Shown piece by piece: positions 33,142 to 38,538 of a DNA stretch of 38,538 nt; within the stretch, counting starts at the first letter, position 1; every line of letters begins with the position of its first letter. Origin of the DNA: Allobosea sp. AAP35 (GTDB taxonomy: Bacteria > Pseudomonadota > Alphaproteobacteria > Rhizobiales > Beijerinckiaceae); NCBI RefSeq assembly GCF_001295925.1, contig NZ_LJHQ01000054.1, forward strand, positions 1 to 38,538, written 5' to 3'. Below the pieces are notes generated by a model. That model worked only from the letters and a program-made list of their open reading frames with translations, ran no database searches and was not told the origin of the DNA. The position numbers and the translations under genes are program-made.

Positions 33142-34953
33142 GTGAAGATACCGTTCTACCGCTCAACGTCAGGCAACGCTGGAGAAGCTGCTGCCATTCG
33201 GCGATCCCAGGCGATCATAGAATTCAATCTGGATGGTATCATCCTCGACGCGAACGATAATTTCCTCAATGCCGTAGGGTACTCTCGCGACGAAGTGGTC
33301 GGAAAACACCATCGTCTTTTCGTCGAAGAAGCTGATCGTGCTTCGAAAGACTATATCGAATTCTGGGCGCGGCTGAACCGGGGCGAGGCGATCGAGGTCC
33401 CGTGCTTGCGCATGGCCAAGGGCGGCCGTCGGATCTGGCTGTTGGCGAATTACACACCAATCCTGAATCGCTCCGGCAAGCCGGTGAAGATCATCAAGTT
33501 CGCGTCCGACATCACCGCCCGTCGGGAGGCCATGGCCAATCTGGAAGGCCAGATCGCTGCGATCCGCAAGTCGCAGGCCGTGATCGAGTTCGATCTGACG
33601 GGCCATATCCTTGATGCCAACGACAATTTTCTGAGGGCTGTCGGCTACGATCTGGCCGAGATCAAGGGCAGGCATCATAGCATGTTCGTTGATCCGGCCG
33701 AGAAGGGCAGCGATGCCTATCGCCGGTTCTGGGAGAAGCTCGGGCGCGGCGAATTCGACGAGGGCCAATATGGTCGCGTTGGTAAGGGAGGGAGGCGCCT
33801 CTGGCTGCAGGCGACCTACAACCCAATCTTCGATGCCATCGGCAAACCCTGCAGAATCGTGAAATTCGCCACCGACATCAGCGCCAACAAGCTGGCCCAG
33901 GATGCGCTGCGCGCTGCCGTCGCCGATACGCGCGGCGTGGTCGACGCTGCCATGGCGGGCGATTTGACCCAGCGAATCCCTCTGCAGGGCAAGATCGGCG
34001 AGATCGGCGAGCTGTGTAGCGGCGTCAATGATTTGGTCGATGCCTTCGCCGAGGTCATTTCGACTGTTTCGACGATATCGAAGCAGATCATCACCGGGGC
34101 CGACCGGATCGGCGCTGGCAGCAGCGATCTGGCGCTGCGCACCGAGGAGCAGGCCAGCAGTCTCGAGGAGACCGCTGCCACCACCGAGGAGCTAGCGGCT
34201 TCGGTGAAGCGCAGCGCCGAGCGGGCGCGCGAGGCAACCAGCCTCGGCGACACCGCCAACGGCATCGCCAATCGCGGCGGGACGATCGTCGGCGATGCCG
34301 TCGTTGCGATGGAACGCATCGAGAAGGCCTCGACCGATATCGCCGAAATCATCACCGTGATCGACAACATCGCCTTCCAGACCAACCTCCTGGCGCTGAA
34401 TGCTGCGGTGGAAGCGGCGCGCGCCGGCGATGCCGGCAAGGGCTTTGCCGTCGTGGCCTCGGAAGTCCGGGCGCTGGCGCAGCGCTCCAGCGAGGCCGCC
34501 AATGACATCAAGACGCTGATCTCGAATTCGACGCAGCAGGTCGCAACCGGCGTCCGCCTCGTCAAGGATGCCGGCACCGCGCTGTCCGAGATCGTCGGCT
34601 CCTCGACCAGCGTCGCAGCGGCCCTTGCCGACATCTCCAGCGCGTCGAACGAACAATCGGCGGGAATCGAGGAGGTTGCCCGGGCCGTATCGCATATGGA
34701 CGACATGACCCAGCGCAACTCCGCAATGGCCGAGCAGAGCGCCGTCGTCGCCCGCGAGTTGCAGCGCGCAACCGGCGAATTGCGGCAGATGGTCGAGAAC
34801 TTCCGGATCTCCGGCGCGCCGGAGCGCCGGCCGAACACTGTTACGATCGCAATGCCCGAGCCTGTGGCGCCGTCCCCGTCTAAACTCGCCCGCCCGGCAC
34901 CCCAGGAGCGTCGCGCAGCTGGCGGATCGACCGGCGGCTGGTCGGAGTTTTGA
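33142..34953 (+). CDS. Soluble PAS-PAS methyl-accepting chemotaxis protein
   Basis: A receptor of about 603 residues without membrane helices. Two PAS domains follow one another (about 10-125 and 135-250). They share near-identical text, such as [20 protein letters not shown] and [20 protein letters not shown], showing an internal duplication. A HAMP-like [10 protein letters not shown] follows at about 270, then the signalling domain with tip [43 protein letters not shown]. It is probably a cytoplasmic sensor of redox or oxygen through heme or flavin in PAS (aerotaxis-like), which is inference. The start is uncertain: GTG 33142 is chosen, and a TTG at 33091 in the same frame would add 17 residues. 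Confidence 0.88.
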   Translation: MKIPFYRSTSGNAGEAAAIRRSQAIIEFNLDGIILDANDNFLNAVGYSRDEVVGKHHRLFVEEADRASKDYIEFWARLNRGEAIEVPCLRMAKGGRRIWLLANYTPILNRSGKPVKIIKFASDITARREAMANLEGQIAAIRKSQAVIEFDLTGHILDANDNFLRAVGYDLAEIKGRHHSMFVDPAEKGSDAYRRFWEKLGRGEFDEGQYGRVGKGGRRLWLQATYNPIFDAIGKPCRIVKFATDISANKLAQDALRAAVADTRGVVDAAMAGDLTQRIPLQGKIGEIGELCSGVNDLVDAFAEVISTVSTISKQIITGADRIGAGSSDLALRTEEQASSLEETAATTEELAASVKRSAERAREATSLGDTANGIANRGGTIVGDAVVAMERIEKASTDIAEIITVIDNIAFQTNLLALNAAVEAARAGDAGKGFAVVASEVRALAQRSSEAANDIKTLISNSTQQVATGVRLVKDAGTALSEIVGSSTSVAAALADISSASNEQSAGIEEVARAVSHMDDMTQRNSAMAEQSAVVARELQRATGELRQMVENFRISGAPERRPNTVTIAMPEPVAPSPSKLARPAPQERRAAGGSTGGWSEF

Positions 34954-34954
34954 T

Positions 34955-34992
34955 CGGGGATGGCGCCGGTTGAAGCCTGCGGCGCCGCCCCG
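34955..34992. terminator. Hairpin between convergent receptor and molybdoenzyme genes
   Basis: CGGGG...GGCGCC and GGCGCC...CCCCG can pair with small bulges around a 13-base loop in the 44-bp convergent gap (34954-34997). There is no T-run, so terminator activity is uncertain. Confidence 0.35.
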
Positions 34993-34997
34993 TCATA

Positions 34998-35663
34998 TCA
35001 GTCGTCGCTGTAGCGCTCTTCCCGCCAGGGATCGCCGCGGTCGTGATAGCCGCGCTGTTCCCAGAAACCGGGCTGGTTGACGGCCGTGAACTCGATCCGC
35101 TTCAGCCATTTCGCACTCTTCCAGAAATAGAGCTTCGGCAGCACCAGCCGCAGCGGCCCGCCATGCTCGGTCGGGATCGGCCGGCCCTCCCAGGAATGCG
35201 CAAGGATCGCGTCCTCGCTGGCAAAATCCTCCAGCGTCAGATTGGTGGTGTAGCCGTCATGGGAATGAAGCACGACAAAGCCGGCATCCGGCTTGGGGTG
35301 CGCCAGATCGAGCAGGGTTCGTGTCGAGACGCCTTCCCAGTGGTTGTCATAGCGCGACCACGTCGTGACGCAGTGGATGTCGGAGACGTCCTGCGTCTGC
35401 TCTTGCGCCATGACATCCGCCCAGCGCCAGTGCAGCCGGTTCTCGACGGCGCCGTCCACGTCGAGCGTCCAGCTTTCCAGTGCAATCTTCGGCTGCAGGC
35501 CGAGATCGAGCACCGGCCAGTCCTTGACCAGATGCTGCCCCGGCGGCAGCCGCTCATTGTCTGACCGGGACATCCGCCCGGTCAGGAACTTGCCGGCCCG
35601 CGCCCAGGACTGCTTGGTGCGGGTGAGCTTGGTGTCCGAGGGGGTGGCGGGATCGTCAGTCAT
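34998..35663 (-). CDS. Sulfite-oxidase-like molybdopterin oxidoreductase
   Basis: A 221-residue protein of the sulfite-oxidase fold (YuiH-like). The molybdenum ligand is Cys98 in SDIHCVTTWSRYDNHWEGV. HSHDGYTTNLTLEDFASEDAILAHSWEGRPIPTEHGGPLRLVLPKLYFWKSAKW carries the cofactor-binding Arg/His and the conserved GGP and YFWKSAKW stretches. It has no Tat signal, heme domain or dimerisation domain, so it is probably cytoplasmic and half the size of true sulfite oxidases. The substrate is unknown. ATG 35663 gives the usual N-terminus. It is divergent from the second vapBC. Confidence 0.88.
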   Translation of the reverse strand: MTDDPATPSDTKLTRTKQSWARAGKFLTGRMSRSDNERLPPGQHLVKDWPVLDLGLQPKIALESWTLDVDGAVENRLHWRWADVMAQEQTQDVSDIHCVTTWSRYDNHWEGVSTRTLLDLAHPKPDAGFVVLHSHDGYTTNLTLEDFASEDAILAHSWEGRPIPTEHGGPLRLVLPKLYFWKSAKWLKRIEFTAVNQPGFWEQRGYHDRGDPWREERYSDD

Positions 35664-35687
35664 GCATGGCTCATGTATATACCAGTG

Positions 35688-35716
35688 TTGACGGGGTGTT
35701 TCCTGCCGTTCATATT
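35688..35716 (+). promoter_or_regulatory. Sigma-70-type promoter of the second vapBC
   Basis: TTGACG (35688-35693), a 17-bp spacer, and CATATT (35711-35716), 36 bp before the antitoxin ATG at 35752. No palindrome as clear as that of the first vapBC was found. Confidence 0.6.
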
Positions 35717-35751
35717 CCAGCAAAGCATGAGCGCTTGGAAGGAGGAAGCCG

Positions 35752-35988
35752 ATGGCCACGACCCGCGTCTTCAAATCCGGCAACAGCCAGGCTGTGCGCA
35801 TCCCGGCAGAACTCGCCTATGACGATATGAGCAAAGATCTGACGATCACGCGCAGTGGCGACGTGATCATGATCTACCCGGCTCGCGCGAGCATGAAAGA
35901 CACCGTTGCGAAGCTGCGTGCGATGCCAAAGCCGTCGACTATCGAGGTCTACGAGCCCACTGAATTTCCCGATCGCGATCGGTACTGA
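35752..35988 (+). CDS. vapB: AbrB/MazE-fold VapB antitoxin
   Basis: A 78-residue antitoxin of the swapped-hairpin AbrB type: MATTRVFKSGNSQAVRIPAELAY is the DNA-binding barrel, with LTITRSGDVIMIYPAR completing it. The C-terminal tail IEVYEPTEFPDRDRY is the toxin-binding end. It has a strong GGAGGAAG site. It belongs to a different fold class from the ribbon-helix-helix antitoxin at 26827, so the two modules are not recent duplicates. The toxin ATG follows the TGA by 2 bp. Confidence 0.93.
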   Translation: MATTRVFKSGNSQAVRIPAELAYDDMSKDLTITRSGDVIMIYPARASMKDTVAKLRAMPKPSTIEVYEPTEFPDRDRY

Positions 35989-35990
35989 CG

Positions 35991-36389
35991 ATGTCGTTCA
36001 TGATCGACACGAACATTGCGATTCACGCTCGTGACGGTCATGACGTCATTCTCGGAAAACTGGCTGAGCATGGCGGATCGATCATGCTGTCTGCTCTCAG
36101 TCTTGCGGAATTGCAGCGCGGTATTCGGCTGCCGACACGGGATATGCTGTCACGTCGCGCACGTCTCGAGCTTCTGCTGGAAAGCCTGCCCGTGGTCTCG
36201 TTCGACGGCGCCGCCGCAGTCGCTTATGGCGACATTCTCGCCTTGAGAGAATGGGTCAAGGCGCGCGACTTTGATCGCATGATCGCTGGGCACGCGATCA
36301 GCCTGGGCGCCACGCTCGTCACCAACAATGAGCGTGACTTCCGCGATGTCCCGGGGCTCAAGGTCGAGAACTGGCTGGCGGACAGCTGA
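35991..36389 (+). CDS. vapC: VapC-type PIN-domain ribonuclease toxin
   Basis: A 132-residue PIN-domain toxin of the FitB/VapC type. Acidic residues are Asp6 (MIDTNIAIH), Glu40 (LSLAELQRGI), Asp95 (DFDRMIAGHAISLGATLVTNNERDF) and Asp116. The order MIDTN...SxAEL...DxxIAxHA...LVTNNxRDF is the complete family signature. It would cleave a specific tRNA or rRNA when released; the target is not readable from sequence. It is translated with vapB and followed by the 309-bp region before rpsA. Confidence 0.94.
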   Translation: MSFMIDTNIAIHARDGHDVILGKLAEHGGSIMLSALSLAELQRGIRLPTRDMLSRRARLELLLESLPVVSFDGAAAVAYGDILALREWVKARDFDRMIAGHAISLGATLVTNNERDFRDVPGLKVENWLADS

Positions 36390-36698
36390 GGCGCCGGCCT
36401 TCGCCCTTGCCCTTGGGCCCCGTTTCCACTACATCGCGCCTGTCCGTGATGGCCGTGATCGATCATGAGCCGGGGGCAGCTTTCGGGCTGGCTCCCGTTT
36501 CGCGTTTGGAACTGGATCATGCGGATGCGGATGTGAAACCGGCGGCCTAGCGCCGTCCCTTGTCCCGGCGCAGCGATTGCGCGGGGCGGTGGACCAGTCT
36601 CTGATGAGGCGCCGACGGGAGCATCCGGCCTGCAGCACCAACCCAATCGGGCGCTTGCCGGACATCCGCGGGATACGCGGCCGGCGTCAGGAGAATGC
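36390..36698. other. Upstream region of rpsA
   Basis: No gene is seen. It should hold the rpsA promoter and 5' leader. I could not pick a convincing -35/-10 pair. The last bases hold CAGGAG, the ribosome site of rpsA. Several GC-rich inverted stretches (for example CCGCGGGATACGCGG near 36666-36680) could form leader structure, but S1 autoregulatory sites cannot be recognised by eye. Confidence 0.4.
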
Positions 36699-38405
36699 AT
36701 GTCAGCCGTAGAAAGCTATTCGGGCCGCGAGGATTTCGCCGCCCTTCTCGAGGAATCCTTCGGTCAGAACGAAGCCCTCGAAGGTTCCGTCATCAAGGGC
36801 ATCGTCGTCGCCATCGAAAAAGACATGGCGATCATCGATGTCGGCCTGAAGACGGAAGGGCGCGTCGCGCTCAAGGAATTCAACGGCCCCGGCCGTGACC
36901 AGGACATCAAGGTCGGCGACGAGGTCGAGGTCTATCTGGACCGGATCGAGAACGCGCTCGGCGAAGCTGTCATCTCGCGCGACAAGGCTCGCCGCGAGGA
37001 GAGTTGGGTCAAGCTCGAGAAGGCCTTCGAGGCTCGCGAGAAGGTTTCCGGCGTCATCTTCAACACCGTCAAGGGCGGCTACACCGTCGATCTCGACGGC
37101 GCCGTGGCCTTCCTGCCGCGTTCGCAGGTCGACATCCGTCCGATCCGCGACGTCGGCCCGCTGATGGGCCAGCCGCAGCCCTTCGAGATCCTGAAGATGG
37201 ATCGCCGCCGCGGCAACATCGTCGTGTCGCGCCGCACCGTCCTAGAAGAGACCCGCGCCGAGGCTCGTTCCGAGCTCGTGGCTTCGCTCGAAGAGGGCCA
37301 GGTCATCGACGGCGTCGTCAAGAACATCACCGAATACGGTGCGTTCGTGGATCTCGGCGGCATTGACGGCCTGCTCCATGTCACCGACATGGCTTGGCGT
37401 CGCGTCAACCATCCGTCCGAGGTCGTGACCATCGGCCAGACGGTCAAGGTCAAGATCATCAAGATCAACCAGGACACGCACCGCATCTCGCTCGGCATCA
37501 AGCAACTGCTTGCCGATCCGTGGGATGGCATTGCGGCGCGCTACCCGGTCGGCGCGCGCCTCAAGGGTCGCGTCACCAACATCACGGACTACGGCGCCTT
37601 CGTCGAAGTGGAGCCGGGCATCGAGGGCCTCATCCACGTCTCCGAGATGTCCTGGACCAAGAAGAACGTCCACCCCGGCAAGATCGTCTCGACCTCTCAG
37701 GAAGTCGACGTCGCGATCCTCGAGGTCGATCAGGTCAAGCGCCGCATTTCGCTGGGTCTCAAGCAGACCCTGCGCAACCCGTGGGAAGTCTTCGCGGAGA
37801 CGCACCCGGCCGGTTCGACGGTCGAGGGCGAAGTCAAGAACAAGACCGAGTTCGGCCTGTTCCTGGGTCTCGAAGGCGATATCGACGGCATGATCCATCT
37901 CTCCGATCTCGACTGGAACCGTCCGGGCGAGCAGGTCATCGAGGAATACAAGAAGGGCGACATGCTCCAGGCTGTCGTTCTCGATGTGGACGTCGAGAAG
38001 GAGCGCATCTCGCTCGGCCTCAAGCAGCTTGGCGGCGATCCCTTCGTGGATGCCGGCGAGTTCAAGAAGGGCCAGGTCGTCACCTGTGAGGTGATCGAGG
38101 TCAAGGAAGCCGGTCTCGACGTCAAGATTGTCGGCACCGACATGACCACCTTCATCAAGCGCGCCGAAATCGCGCGTGAGCGGTCCGAGCAGCGCCCCGA
38201 GCGCTTCGCGGCCGGCGAAAAGGTCGACGCTCGCGTCATCCTGTTCGACAAGAAGGCCCGCAAGATCCAGGTCTCGATCAAGGCTCTGGAAATGGCTGAA
38301 GAGAAGGAAGCGATGGCGCAGTTCGGCTCCGCCGATTCCGGCGCTTCGCTGGGTGACATCCTCGGCGCCGCCCTCAAGAAGGCGACGACCACCGACAAGA
38401 AGTGA
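36699..38405 (+). CDS. rpsA: 30S ribosomal protein S1
   Basis: A 568-residue protein with six S1 (OB-fold) RNA-binding domains. The first two bind the ribosome ([57 protein letters not shown]). Four further repeats bind mRNA, each with the G-x-FV-DLG or FGLFLGLEG pattern ([68 protein letters not shown]; and a divergent sixth). It is essential for translation initiation on structured mRNAs. The ATG at 36699 has AGGAG. In most proteobacteria cmk lies just upstream; here vapBC does. Confidence 0.98.
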   Translation: MSAVESYSGREDFAALLEESFGQNEALEGSVIKGIVVAIEKDMAIIDVGLKTEGRVALKEFNGPGRDQDIKVGDEVEVYLDRIENALGEAVISRDKARREESWVKLEKAFEAREKVSGVIFNTVKGGYTVDLDGAVAFLPRSQVDIRPIRDVGPLMGQPQPFEILKMDRRRGNIVVSRRTVLEETRAEARSELVASLEEGQVIDGVVKNITEYGAFVDLGGIDGLLHVTDMAWRRVNHPSEVVTIGQTVKVKIIKINQDTHRISLGIKQLLADPWDGIAARYPVGARLKGRVTNITDYGAFVEVEPGIEGLIHVSEMSWTKKNVHPGKIVSTSQEVDVAILEVDQVKRRISLGLKQTLRNPWEVFAETHPAGSTVEGEVKNKTEFGLFLGLEGDIDGMIHLSDLDWNRPGEQVIEEYKKGDMLQAVVLDVDVEKERISLGLKQLGGDPFVDAGEFKKGQVVTCEVIEVKEAGLDVKIVGTDMTTFIKRAEIARERSEQRPERFAAGEKVDARVILFDKKARKIQVSIKALEMAEEKEAMAQFGSADSGASLGDILGAALKKATTTDKK

Positions 38406-38440
38406 TCGTTCGGCCGCACCAGCGGCCGGATGTCTCGACC

Positions 38441-38474
38441 AGCCCGCGCGGAGAAATCCGCGCGGGCTTTTGTT
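38441..38474 (+). terminator. Rho-independent terminator of rpsA
   Basis: AGCCCGCGCGGA and TCCGCGCGGGCT form a perfect 12-bp stem with a GAAA tetraloop (38453-38456), followed by TTTTGTTT. It lies 35 bp after the rpsA stop codon. Confidence 0.93.
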
Positions 38475-38495
38475 TCGGCTGATTCCCTCAGCCCT

Positions 38496-38532
38496 CATCC
38501 TGAGGAGCCGCGAAGCGGCGTCTCGAAGGATG
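38496..38532. repeat. Palindromic intergenic repeat (Rhizobiales type)
   Basis: CATCCT...GCCGC-GAA-GCGGC...AGGATG is an imperfect inverted repeat of 37 bp. I recall sequences of the form CTCATCCTGAGGAGC...GTCTCGAAGGATG as highly repeated between genes in Bradyrhizobium, Bosea and relatives. No second copy was noticed in this window. Confidence 0.7.
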
Positions 38533-38538
38533 CTCCAG

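Noticed and set aside
37242..38498. Long reverse open frame opposite rpsA
   Set aside because: It is a shadow of the S1 coding sequence with repeat-derived low complexity.
1..38538. CRISPR arrays or long tandem repeats
   Set aside because: No regularly spaced repeats were seen on either strand.

Overview
The window is GC-rich bacterial DNA, most probably from an alphaproteobacterium of the order Hyphomicrobiales (Rhizobiales), in the broad neighbourhood of Bosea or Methylobacterium. The pointers are an Irr-type Fur regulator with a heme-regulatory Cys-Pro motif divergent from fabA-fabB-fabI, HWE-family histidine kinases, a six-domain alphaproteobacterial ribosomal protein S1, and a palindromic intergenic repeat of a kind I recall from Rhizobiales. 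The genus is inference.

Left part (1-10.8 kb). After an AT-richer edge and an AraC regulator comes a redox and metal block. A membrane-anchored ethylbenzene-dehydrogenase-type heme protein and a four-helix, four-histidine membrane protein run rightward. They face a leftward block: OmpR-type regulator, sensor kinase, then DUF2271 protein, PepSY/flavodoxin/reductase fusion and ApbE flavin transferase. A small secreted PepSY protein and a VIT-family Fe/Mn transporter are divergent from the regulator. Together these look like a route carrying electrons from cytosolic NAD(P)H across the membrane to a covalently flavinylated periplasmic protein, controlled by a metal-responsive two-component system. 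A shared 20-bp motif (TTCAG-N5-yGTCAGCTT) lies 41-47 bp upstream of three start codons in the block, always in the same orientation.

Middle part (10.8-18.2 kb). A Crp/Fnr regulator, a small conserved protein, a LuxR-HTH/HWE-kinase fusion coupled to a cupin, two stand-alone receiver proteins, and a PAS-HWE kinase split by a one-base frameshift form a signalling cluster. A tyrosine recombinase sits just downstream of tRNA-Leu(CAG), so some or all of the DNA to its left may belong to an integrated element. No second attachment site was seen.

Right part (18.2-38.5 kb). This is mostly housekeeping: a transmembrane chemotaxis receptor, a complex-I NDUFA9-like protein, a HAD phosphatase, a 2-hydroxyacid dehydrogenase, an SH3-domain protein, irr / fabA-fabB-[vapBC]-fabI, a DUF2188 protein, argG, a chromene-carboxylate isomerase-like protein, HtpX- and LemA-like proteins, a soluble PAS-PAS chemotaxis receptor, a sulfite-oxidase-like molybdoenzyme, a second vapBC, and rpsA with a strong terminator. 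The first vapBC has been placed inside the fatty-acid gene row, with an operator wrapped around its own promoter.
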